A stretch of DNA of 64,000 nt from Siderastrea siderea (taxonomy: Eukaryota; Cnidaria; Anthozoa; Scleractinia; Rhizangiidae): positions 54,994,265-55,058,264 of the forward strand of contig OZ034967.1 of the NCBI GenBank assembly GCA_964030785.1, given 5' to 3'. The translations under genes and the position numbers were made by a program. The notes below the pieces were generated by a model that saw nothing but the letters and a program-made list of their open reading frames with translations, made no database searches and was not told the DNA's origin. Shown here piece by piece: positions 27,212 through 39,100 of this stretch (position 1 is the stretch's first letter; the number at the start of each line of letters is the position of its first letter).

Positions 27212-27665
27212 AAATGCTTTACCCCGACATGCCCATATTGGCTGATGATTAATCGAAGTTTATATCCTCTTTACACACCTCGATCATCACTCTGAGCGTT
27301 GTTCTTTCTCTCGATATCCGGACCACTTTGAGAGCAGGGAAGAAAGAGCTACAGCTAACGTTGTTTACTTCAAGGTGAGTCAGTAATAATTCACTTTCCA
27401 CAACCGGGTAAACTATCATAAAGCTCAACGATTTGTTACCGGTCAAACCTAAATGCTTTACCCCGACATCCCCATATTGGCTGATGATTAATCGAAGTTT
27501 ATATCCTCTTTACACACCTCGATCATCACTCTGAGCGTTGTTCTTTCTCTCGATATCCGGACCACTTTGAGAGCAGGGAAGAAAGAGCTACAGCTAACGT
27601 TGTTTACTTCAAGGTGAGTCAGTAATAATTCACTTTCCACAACCGGGTAAACTATCATAAAGCTC
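27212..27665. repeat. Tandem duplication of a 239-bp unit, second copy interrupted
   Basis: The unit beginning AAATGCTTTACCCCGACAT at 27212 starts again at 27451. The second copy runs to 27665, where an inserted element begins, and its last bases reappear at 29147-29170. On the minus strand each copy carries the same open frame (MIVYPVVESELLLTHLEVNN...EDINFD), which I do not recognise and which could be a gene fragment. Confidence 0.85.
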
Positions 27666-29138
27666 GGAAAGATTTCCGCACAGCCCCATACTTCATTATG
27701 CATGCAGAATAAATTAATTATGCATGCGCTCTATTGTTTTTAAGACAATGGCCCTTTGAATATATACATTGATAATTACTACTTACTTTTTCAATAAAAA
27801 TGGATTTAGTTGCGTCTGCCTTTCTTTCTGTCTTCTCTAACTCCTTTTTTTCTGTTCCTCCTCTTTTCTTCTATTTTTCTCTTACCCAGTCCCTTACCAG
27901 TTTTTTTCTTCGTTTTTTCCTTTGGATTTACCCTCGGCTTGCCTCGAACTCTCACTCTTCATCTTATCTTTGGATTAGCTGTCCATCTACTATACCACTA
28001 CACCACGGTGATTTGTTGACATTTTCCCGGCGATAAATTATTTTTATGTTTAGCTACCAATCAACATTATTAAAATTCAACGAAATTTACATTTGAATTA
28101 CTTCTATTACAAAGAGAGCTCGCCTTTTAGACTTACTGCACGAAAAAATGATTTATTTTTGTCCACCCATTGGTTCTCAGTTGAACAAAAAGGCCAAGCA
28201 TTTCACTCTTCTGCTCGATCCATTCTTCGGCGGCCGTGAAATGAAGGCTTGCTTCCTTGTTCCGGTAGAGCGCAGTGATAAAGATACACTTTTTGCCCAT
28301 CATACGCGCACACATCTTTCCAGGAACACGTGTGATGAGCGCCAAGTGGAAAGCTTATGATTACCTACAAAGCGAGGGCTATATTCATCTCACAGTGAAC
28401 TAGTACAGCTTAAACTTCGCAGACTTAGGCACCAAGGTTTGCCCCGCACAGGAACGTCCAAAGAACTCTACGAAAGCTACCTACAGGAGTGGATGTAGCA
28501 TCAGCATTATAACAAGGATCCTTTTGGCAACATTATCAAGCCTATCGTCGCCCTTTGTGAGGTCCGCAAGGACGCATAAATGGTTCAGTTCCCGGAGTAC
28601 CACTTTATGCACCGTTCGTAATTCGGCCACGCTACATTTCAACAGGGAAAGCAAGAATAAAATAGGAAAAATTCCTGTTTCACAAGCATTGTCTCCATGT
28701 TAACAAGGAAAGCAAAAATAAAGAAATAAGTAAATAAAATAAAAAAAATAAACGACACAAGACACAAGAAGGGTAAGAAAACCTTTTATTTTTAAAATGT
28801 TATGTGGTTTACGTTAACAAAATACGCGCTGTCCATCCATAACCTCACTTATGGCTAACCTTACGACTTAAATCCGCTTTTTTTCTAACAATTTACACTC
28901 GAGACAGATTTAAAAACACGGGAAAAGTGCACAAATTTTTAAAAATTGCTCGATTTTCCGTATTTTTGACCCAAAATCCGTAAATTTTGTCTAAGTCCAT
29001 ATGGACTTAGAAAAAAAATATAAACTTTGTTGAACAAAAGGAGTCATTAGAAATGCGCATTAGAAATACGCGCTATTGTTTTCTTTAAACAAAGAGCTGT
29101 ATGCATAATGAAGTATGGGGCTGTGCGGAAATCTTGCC
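27666..29138. mobile_element. hAT-like non-autonomous element, 1,473 bp, 8-bp target duplication
   Basis: The ends are inverted repeats, GGAAAGATTTCCGCACAGCC at 27666 and the complement of GGCAAGATTTCCGCACAGCC ending at 29138; the pairing continues through CCCATACTTCATTATGCAT. The flanks carry TAAAGCTC at 27658-27665 and 29139-29146. The first copy of the surrounding 239-bp duplication holds the empty site, with a single TAAAGCTC followed directly by AACGATTTG. The 8-bp duplication fits the hAT superfamily; no transposase remains. A short plus-strand frame near 28391-28498 resembles a SAP motif. Confidence 0.8.
28391..28498 (+). pseudogene. SAP-like motif fragment inside the hAT-like element
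   Basis: One frame reads ELVQLKLRRLRHQGLPRTG followed by SKELYESYLQEWM and a stop. The spacing of Leu, Arg and GLP residues matches the SAP DNA-binding helix-extended-helix pattern. It has no start codon and no intact neighbouring exons, so it is at most a captured or decayed fragment. Confidence 0.35.
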
Positions 29139-29293
29139 TAAAGCTCAACGATTTGTTACCGGTCAAACCTGTATTTAAAGGAAGCCATGTATTTAAGAGG
29201 TCATCCTCTATGAAGCGGTCAGTTATATTTAACAAGATCCCCCCAAAAATTGCTCCCCTGTAATATTTTCTTATTTTAAAATTTTAAACATGA

Positions 29294-31253
29294 TCTCCTT
29301 TATTGACCTATGTTGAAAACATAGGTCTTAGCTGTACTGCAGTTTTTGACCTATGTCAAAAACATAGGTCTAGCCGGACTGCAGTTTGCGCTTTCTATGT
29401 TTGTTTGTTTGTTTGTATGTATGTATTTATGATCCAGGGGGGAGTCCCATGTGAGTCTGGGCGGGGATGCTCTTCATTCGACCTCTAAAAGATGCCATTC
29501 TAAAACAGACGGAGAACACAAGATGACGGGCATCCATACACCTTTCACATGGGAGTGCACCCCCTGGGGAATTTATGTGGCACTATGTGGCACCAATTAG
29601 ATTGAGGCTACTATGCTAAGAGTACATCCTACCAATGAAAAAGCTGGTTAGAATCTGCTTACTGAAGTTGAAGGTCAAACAAGGTTAAGCTTACTGGCCA
29701 TGTTGAATGTACATGGAGATGGAAACAATCAGCGCGAATGTACTTTTCTACTTTTTCCTCGCAAATATTATATTTTGAGTAAAGGCTTAGTGTGGTGGAG
29801 TTGATGGTAATTTCCAAAAACTATTGTTAGGGCAGGTAAAATTGAACTTTGTCGTGGCCAATGGTGGAGCGTGACAAAAACAACCTCGTTCCAAAAATAG
29901 ACTTGTCGACAAGAAACTGTAATTTAATTTGTTTTTTTCATGATTTGAGTTATGAAACAGCTGTTTTGGTTATGTATCTTTGAGCAAGATGTTGGTTGAA
30001 AAGATTGTATCTGTGCTCGATGTGGATAATTTCGATAATTTGTACTTTTCAAGGTTTCTGAAACAGCTTTGTTTGGTAATTTGAAATTTATAGCGACGTA
30101 CATGTTAAAGATAATTTAATTAATTGTGAAGAAGTTGACCTTTGGTCAGAGAGGAGGGTGAATTTGCTTAAGAGTAAATGGAGGCTCAGTGAGGACCGTG
30201 CTCGTGGATATGAACTTCCCTGGGTAACATTATGTTGAGAAACATTGTGGCTAATTTTGCTAACTTTGAGGCATGTGTGATTTGTAGTCCACATGAGAGG
30301 GGGTGGGGGGGAACAAGTCAGTATCATCTTGAAGCGTTAAGTCTCCAATTTGCATAAATTAGTTTGTTCATTCAAGCGTGTCTGTAGGTTTTTAAACCTG
30401 TTTTCTCTGCCCATAATAGGTTAAGTTTTAGTTTACAATGTTGTGTACATGATTTGTATCAGTCATATCCACAGTTTTTCCAGCCGACATAGAAATGATT
30501 TCTTTCTTGGTTTTATCATATACAGGAATATATGGCACGAAAATTTGTTTGAAAAACGACCTTTGCCCTATTTCGGTCTTCAATTGGCATAAACAAGTTT
30601 GTGCAACTAAGAGTACCAATGGCTGTCCTCTCCTCAAATTATTATCTACTAGACTTGTTTCTTTCACCTCTTGTTGTGACCTCAATTTATATCATTCAGT
30701 AATATGTGGACAAAAAGGTAGACAATTATTAGTTGACGTTAACTGAGGTTTCAGTTTTAGTTTTAATTTGAAATTTTTATGGAGTTGTGTTGTTCTAGAG
30801 TCAGTTTGACTTTCCAGCCTATGGCCTTCTAGCCCGATGATTGCTCTATCTCCCAATTTTGGTCCAATTGGGTTTCTAGCAGGATTTTGTTTTGCATTCC
30901 AAGGGTATTGCTGAGTAAAAGATAAAGCTGTTTTCAAAACAGTTACTTTCCATCAGTGTTCATATGACCAGCACGTGAGTTGAGATGAGCCTAATGCAAT
31001 TGCAACAATATGCACTCAGTGTACTATAGTGGAGGGGGAAATACTCGTGTGTGTTGTTTTGTCTTTAGAGTATGTCTTAAAAATCGCAAATAAGTTAAAA
31101 AGAGACTTGACATTTCAACATAGGTCAAGCACGCAATGCGTGCCTATGTTTTATATCCTGTGTGTCTATTTGCCCCATAGCCGGGCATGGTTCTTTCGAA
31201 TCAAAATACCCCACAGCCCGAAATTTCCAAAGAATTTCGAGGGAAAGACCTAG
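29294..31253 (+). mobile_element. Helitron-like non-autonomous element (candidate), 1,960 bp
   Basis: The 3' end has a hairpin CCCGAAATT-loop-AATTTCG followed ten or so bases later by CTAG at 31250-31253, and the next base is T. The 5' end begins TC at 29294, and the preceding base is A. TC...CTAG between A and T, with a 3' hairpin and no target duplication, is the Helitron pattern. A palindrome GACCTATGTTGAAAACATAGGTC-like block lies near the 5' end (29304-29326, repeated at 29347-29370). No RepHel helicase is encoded. The exact 5' border is the weakest point. Confidence 0.5.
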
Positions 31254-33125
31254 TTAAGTCTACCGAGAGCATTAGATATTTGTTTAGAATTGCTGAGCAA
31301 TTCAGGAAAGTATTTTGAGCTTTTGCAGTTTACGAATTTTCCGAGCTTTTGTACCAGAGTGGGGGGGGGGGTTACTCTCTGAATGTTTGGGTGGGAGTGT
31401 GTGGTGCCGCAGCCGGTGCCGCTGGAACTCTGCAACCGTTACCCTATGCTAGACCATGCTCAGATGTATTTTGCAACCCAATTTCTAGACTAGACACCAA
31501 ACCCCAAACCAATTGACCTGCCTGCCATGTGACAATTGTTATTGTAGACTGACTTCTCCATACCAGTGATCAAATTTCCCATTAATTAAATGACACCCTA
31601 CTCCAGACTCCAGACCAAAACTGTCTGATTTCTATATCTTTTATCCCAGACTAAACTGTTCAAAACCATACCCTTCAAGCAGCACAATTTACCTATGTAG
31701 CTTACACATGGGACTACCTCCCCAGGCTTCTGTATACCACAGAGTATTTGTGGCTACCCCCAGGGGGTGGGGCACTCAAAGGAAGTTTGGGTGGGGTGTG
31801 CTGTCAGGGCCTTTAAACGTACCCTGACCCTGTTTAAGACAAAATCGATTCATTTTACCACCCTGTTTAAGACAAAAGACCTTTTTTCGTGACTAGAGGG
31901 AAATTATTTCTAAATGTTTTTTTTTAATAAATGACATCATTGTTGCAGACTGCGTACAGCCACCATTCACCATTTCTTTTCTCTTCTCAAGGAACAATGA
32001 AGTCAAAAAGATCTCACAAAAGAAAAAAAACTTCTGCCACCCTGGGTAGTTTGTGGTTTGACCCACCAGTCAGAAACTCTCGCTGAATTTGGATTGAAAT
32101 TCTCATTCTAACCTCTTGGGAGTACCACATTTAATGTTTGTTTGGAATTGCCAAAAGATTGAAAAATATTTTGGTTTTATAATTCATCATTTTTCGAGCT
32201 TGAGCATATCATAAAACCGCTATGTCCCCTTCACTTGCAGAAAATTTATTGTCGACTCTTGGACATGGTTTCAAGTAAGCTGTATGACTGGCGTGTAGAA
32301 CTAAGCCAGTTTGAGACAGAATCAACTCTGATACAAAGAAGTTAAAATCTGTTTCTGGAGGTGGCAAGTGATTCAAAGCTATAATTGTGGTTTTTTAAGG
32401 CTATTTTTGGCAATGTGCCACCTACACAGCATTCATGTCCAGTTGTCAATATGGTGGCATAACAGCTTGGGAAAGGTACTTGAGTACTCTCAAGAGGTTT
32501 GAATAAGCCTTTCTGTTGAAAATTTCTTTGAAAATTTCGGGGCTTTTGTGGTTTTTGGTTTTAAGCAGTTGCAGTCACCTTTAACAAAACCCAACAAGGG
32601 CATTTTTATTGTTTTCACCCGGCGTATAAATCGAATGGTTGTAAACTTCATAATACCTGGCATAACTGATGGAACTTTCGATAATCGAATGCAATCAAAC
32701 TCAATCCAATTATGGATTGTACTCAGTGGATATTTAGTGAATGTCAGTCCATCAGAACAGTTCAGACTCTTTTACGTTGCACCAGCCTTATGAAGCTTAC
32801 TTAGATTCAACACAATTTATATGAATTTTCCAGTGAGAAGTGCTCTTTGAAAGCACTTCTTTCATTTTAATGTCTTCCATGAAAATCCCCCCTCTCTGAA
32901 TGTTCTCCAAAAATTGAGCAGGGAATCAGGCTCCCATGATGCAACTTTCACCGTGTATAATATTCTGCCATTTGATGTTGCATTTGTTACCTCCCTATCA
33001 GAAATTTTAAGAGCAAAGTAAAACAAAAATTAAAATTAAATAGCTGTAGGTAGATTGACCTTTGCGTAGCCCTCCTTTGTTCTTTTTAGCAAGCACTGTC
33101 GAGTGAAGAATAATATTGGTCAAGG
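31254..33125. other. Spacer before the amidase gene
   Basis: Contains G/C-run low-complexity pieces (31360 and 31740 zones) and no convincing coding frame. An AG at 33089-33090 just before the start codon (CTTTTTAG) could be a 3' splice site, so the 5' UTR may have its own upstream exon. Confidence 0.4.
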
Positions 33126-36100
33126 ATGTTGGGTATCCTGTCAGTGGTTGTAGGATTGTTGGTAATGCTGTGGATGTTCTTTGATTTCATCTGGCCACCA
33201 CCCCCTACAGTTGACAGACAGCTTGGCAAACCAGATAAGCCTATTGAGTATAACGTGAGACACACTGTAAGTTAACTTTATAAAAGCATTGCAAAGAAAA
33301 TTGCTGCCTGCAAGTCACCTGACTTTGACTTATTTAAAACCTTTAAGGGCCAATAGTGACAAGCAGCTATTTTCTCCTTACAGCATCATTACGTGATCAA
33401 ACATACAGGTCATGCGAATTAAGGAAGTGATCACTAAAGATAAGATGTCGTGATGTGTGAGGAAATTCTCCCAATGTGAGATAACCTAGTACTTAGCTCA
33501 TAGTGGATTAAGGACCTCCTTGTCCCTGGGGTAAATTTATGGCTATTGGGCCCCGAGCACTTGGACTTGGGAGCACTTGGAGAGGTTCCCATTACAGTGT
33601 TTCTTCTAGAGGCCCAGTGAGGCCCTTTTAGGGTAAACTCGATGGCCTTGAAACAGTGACATGGACAAAATTAAATAACAACAAATGACAGCCTGTGAAA
33701 GGCTCTGCAGTGGGGTATATGTTCCCTTCCCCCTCCCCCTTCCCCCTCCCCGTTCCCCCTCCCCGTTCCCCCTTCCATTTCCTCTGCAGCCTTTCTTGTT
33801 GCTTTATTTGCCGATAGAGAGCCTACTCACAGGCTATGAATGAGAAGACCGCCACTCTAAAATTGCAACAGTGGCAAAAATAAGCAAAATCATGACTGGG
33901 TCATGCTAACAGCCCAAACCTGGGACACTACAAGTTTTGAAATTCATATGGTGGACATGCATACATTCCCTAAAAGGTGGTCCCAGTTGCAGATTTTAGA
34001 GGACCTTTGGACAAGAAAAAGGGCCAAGATCAGCACTGAACCACAGACCTTCCAATCTGAAATTAAGGACCTTCGCGCTAATTGTTTCTGCGCGTCCTTA
34101 CTGCGCACGCAATTCACTGCCACGTCATGCATTGAGCGCGCGCGCTGTTGGAGAAATGTGGAGATATATAGCGCTAGTGGGCACTTTAGTATCTATGCAC
34201 AGGTTTAACTCTCTTAAATGTTCGGTGACCCCATATTTTCTTTTGATAAATCACTTTCTCTGTCAATTATCTACGTTTTGAGAAAAATTAAAGAAAATCT
34301 GTATTGTGGAAGTTTGATTTTTTTCAACTTTTCTGCCCTCGCATCATTGAATTTTGCTATTATTGTAGCTGCACGGTGTTCGCAAAAGTCCATCTTAGAG
34401 GACGAGTTTAACTAAAAGGATGACACCAGCTCACATTGTTTACTTGACAGATCCACTTAACTAAAATTTGACTAAGAAAGTGGGTCTACAGCGAATCATT
34501 TTTAATATTTTTCAACTAACAAGCACTGAGGCCATGTCGAGTTGCGAGGGCCGATTTGTCAAAATTGGGGTAGTTTTCCACACGCTTTATTTTGAAAACG
34601 AAGTCGGTGACCCCCCAATTTTTTGGCATTTCTGACATAGCTATAGGTAACTCATTATCTGACTGTAGCCAAAGTATGAAAAAAATCTGTATTGTAGAAG
34701 TTTTTCGCGCGAACGTCCTTAAACTTGCTAACCACCACCTCACAGCTCCTCCACTAGAATGTAAATCATAACTACTGGCAGAAATCATTATAATGATATC
34801 ATTTAAGGACGTTCGCACAAAAGACTTCTACAACACAGATTCTTTTCATAGTTTGGCTACAGTCAGATAATGAGTTACCTACGTCAGAATTGGAAAAAAA
34901 TTGGAGGGTCGCTGACTTCGTTTTCGAAATAAAGCACGTGGAAAACTACCCTGAATTTTGACACATCGGTCCTCGTAACTCAACATGGCCACAGTGCTTG
35001 TTAGTTGAAAAATATTAAAAATGATTCGCGGTAGACCCACTTTCTTAGTCAAATTTTATTTAATTGGGTCTGTCAAGTAAATAATTTGAACCGGTGTGAT
35101 CCTTTTAGTTAAACTCAGCCTCTAACACAGGAAAATTTTACAAAAACACATTTATGGAAAAGTGAATGGAAATTTAAGAAAACCCATTAACAATTCCATT
35201 AATGGTTAAACAGAATTCTTCCCATTCATGTATAACCTATTATAAACATTAATGGGCATCACAGAAAATCCATGATGTATTTGGCATGTGAATTAGATTT
35301 TTTCCATCATGGATAATGGCAAACTTCCATTTATGGTAATACCACAGTTACCATTCCAGGGATTAACCTATTTCCCATAATGGGTTTCTCAATATTCCCC
35401 ATAGTGGCTAACCCAGCCAACTCCATAATGGGAAATCACAGAATTCCACCATGTGATTATCAAATTAAACACTATGGAAACTGAGAAAAACCCATTATGA
35501 ACTTTTGGTCTTTGCACTGGGAAATCACAGAATTCCACGATGTGATTATTACAATTACCATCCTGGAAACTACGAAAACCCACTATGAATTTTTAGTCTT
35601 TGCACTGGGAAATCACAGAATTCCACAATGTGATTATCATGATAACCACCCTGGAAACTACAAAAAACCCATTATGAATTTAAATGGTCTTCAAATGGGA
35701 AATGACAAAATTCCAAAATGTGATTAACACAATAACCACTTTGGGGACTGATAAAACCTGTCATGGATTTTAATGGCCTTTTCATAATACAAACTATGGT
35801 TATATTAATTCATGTTGAGTTGTGTTCAGTTTTCACAGGATGCTACCACATGGATCAATTTTCACATTTGGCCAACAGCTACCTGATTATCAGTTACAAT
35901 AGTTTCTGGTGTCTACTAAACGTGACACACAACAAATAACAGCAACACTAGCACATTTCATTGTTTACTTACGTAATGCGCCATCAGTTTTATTAATCTG
36001 AATAAACACTTTGAAGACTACGGCAACTTTTTAACAGTACTAGTAGCAAGAAAAGTTGCTTTTATCAGTAAAGTATTAGATAGAATAAATCTGCAGACTT

Positions 36101-39100
36101 GCAAATAAATACATAAAAATGGGAAACTACAGAAACATCAACTATCCTATCCTGGTGCTTAAAGTAGAAACATCTTGAGGTGTGTACTGCTGAAACACAA
36201 GCAACATTACAGTACAGTACATCAAAGCCATACAGCTTACTGAGTCGATGTAGTATACTAAGACCAGCTGTGTAACCAGACTCTTTGCTAAGTCTTTGGC
36301 GAACAGTAGAACGATCTTCTTCAGAAATTTCTCTCATCAATTTCACCTCTTCCTCAATTTTTCACTCTGGGCACGGAAACCTGACATGATAACGATTTTC
36401 CCCATAATAGTAAGTGGTACTTTGTTAACTTTTGCAGTTAACATTTCCAAGATCTTCAGTTTGTAATTTGACATAATTCTTTTGCACAAATATCTCCACA
36501 AGGGCAAAAAAACTATCAACAGGCCATGTCTTCACAAAATTAAAATACTTTCAGCTTCTTCACACTTTCGCGGTCAACATTTCCAAGATCTTCAGTTTGT
36601 AATTTGACATAATTCTTTTGGATAAATATCTCCGCAAGGGCAAGGGCCAAGTCCTCTTTAGTGGATGAAGTAATGCTGCATTTGACTTTAAGTTGCTTCA
36701 CTGCAGACACCATCTGTCCTTTTGCAATGTCGCTGAATCTTATGGCATTGAACATTACACAAACAACATTTTGGGCACTCTGGAGTGTTAACCCTGAAAG
36801 TAACACAATATTATGTCAGTAGAGAAACCTAATTCAAGTCAAGAAGTATTATTGACAGACCATTTCTGAGTTGCGCCAATCCTCTCTTTACATGTAAAAA
36901 TTATGAGGGTAGTACCAGGCCACTCGTATGAAAGTGATTTTTTATTTCCCTGCCAATGAAATTCATTGAAACAAGGGAATGACCTTTTAAATATAATTGC
37001 CATCTGCATACACACCTTTTTCAGTGTTAGAAGATTCTGCTATCATCGCAGGGTCACTGTTCTCACTGCTAGATGATGAACCTGTAAGTATATCTGTGTC
37101 TCCTCCCTCGTCCTCCTCACAGCTTGTCGTGGCCGCCTCATTTTTTTTCTTTTTAAGAGTTCGCTTGTCTGGCTGTGAAATATAACAATATATTTAAATT
37201 TGAGACTACGAAAGGGTAAGCTGGTCGATCAGTGGTGGCCCAGAAAAAGATGATTTTCAAACAGTAGTTAAGCGTAATTCTGCGTAAAAGTGGGAAATAA
37301 TTTTTGGTGTTAAAGACATTGTTAAATATTAGCAAATAATAAGCTCATATCTTGCACTGCTAAAAGCTTGACGAAGCGATAAAAGGAATAAAATGTCTTA
37401 TGTTTCCTGTTTTAAGCCCATTCCTCTAGGCTAACATCCTTCATAGCACAAAAACTACTTTACCTTGGTGTAGTCATGACCTTTCCTCACAGACCTCCTT
37501 CTTTCATTCAGTATGTCCAGTACATGTTGGCGAATTGCTTGGGCGTCAAAGCCGACCTGTGGAAACGCACACTCCTCCAGCAGTTCTTCAACTAATTCAT
37601 CGAGTTGCTTCATACTATCCTTATCTTTCCTAAAAGTTGGTATTTCGTTCCCTGGCCATTTCTTCAAGGTGGCTGCACGGACAGCTTTCTTCCTAAAAAC
37701 AAACAATCAGCTTTGAGCTATTTTAAACATTTTAAGAAAAACTTAGAGTTTATAGTACAAGGATAATCGAAAAAGCCCTTACTTTGCATGGAAAATTCTC
37801 TTGTTAAGGTCCCCAACATCCTTAAGAGCATCTCTTGACGGCTTCTTTCTGTTCATCCTAACAAATGCCGAAGATGATGAGGAAGAGCAAGTAGAACTTG
37901 CTTCGACATCAACCAACTGCTTTAATCGAAGCTGATCACCGACGGTTTCCAATCCGCATGCCTCAAGCTGGCTTGTACTTCCTTTCGTACCCAGAACAAT
38001 TAGCAGCTGACCATTAACAACTCCTTGCTCTGTTAGCATAATTACAAAAGCAAAAATAAACGCAAGTTAGGTCTGTTTTTATTGTTAGCCGAAAGGCAGT
38101 TTTGGAAATCTTCACTTGGCGCTAAAATTTAGTTTGGTGCTCCAGTAAGACTTACCCTCAAACTTCGAGGCGATGTCGTCGTTAAATTTTTCTTTCAACC
38201 AGTTAAGAAGAGATTCTTTGTTCATCTGCGAGATACTTGTATCTAAATCTTCCATATTTCGAAAAAAAATACGAAGAACAAACAACGAAGAACAAACCGT
38301 ACCACTTAACGAGAGCAAAAACACTCCGGGAAAAGGCGCGAAATAGAATTAGGAAACTGCGCATGAACACTTTGCCATATTTGGTTATCATGACCCACCC
38401 TCGGACCCAGGGTCTTCGTTCCCCTTGACCAGCGGTTCGTCAAACCTGCGCAGTAAGGAACGAAGACTCGAGAGATTACCGAAGCGCGAGATATGGAGAG
38501 TGTTCCCTGTTTTCGAAAAAGAAAACGTACATCAAAGGGCTGGCAAAGAGTTGAAATTTGTGTCTGTCATTGTGAGGATTTGGCATACAAACATGTAGAT
38601 TGTCCGTGTGATCAATGCCGTGGGAAAGCGGTGCCTACATCTACCGAATATCGCCATTGGCAATACAACAACTGTCTGGATTTCCCCACTGATCACTCTG
38701 ACGACACAAGGTCAGTCCGCTTTATTTTTCTCTTTACATAATAATGAGAAAAGTCAGGTTTTAATTTCGATTTTGAACATAATTTAAATGCCCCTCCCTT
38801 TGGAAAACAGGAGCCAAAAGCTTTTAGGTAATTTCTTTTGAGATACTTTTTCTAACATCCAAAATCGTGGAAGAAAATAAATAAGCTTATTTAGTTGGGC
38901 GCTTTTGGAATTGACTGATATATGTGAGCTTACCTACACTTATAATTATATATTAATGAAACCGGACAAAAAGTAGGTTGAAGACTTTTTAATGTCACCA
39001 CTCTCCTTAGTCTAACCAATCTGAAAGTAGAGACAATAATTATATATACTATCGCCACTGTACTTTTTACGTCATGAACATATATCTATCTGTAAACAAA

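Noticed and set aside
28148..28360. 70-codon frame in the hAT-like element
   Set aside because: No recognisable motif, and an overlapping antisense frame of the same length exists.
35395..35770. CRISPR-like array
   Set aside because: Units are diverged tandem repeats without unique spacers, in a eukaryotic transposon.
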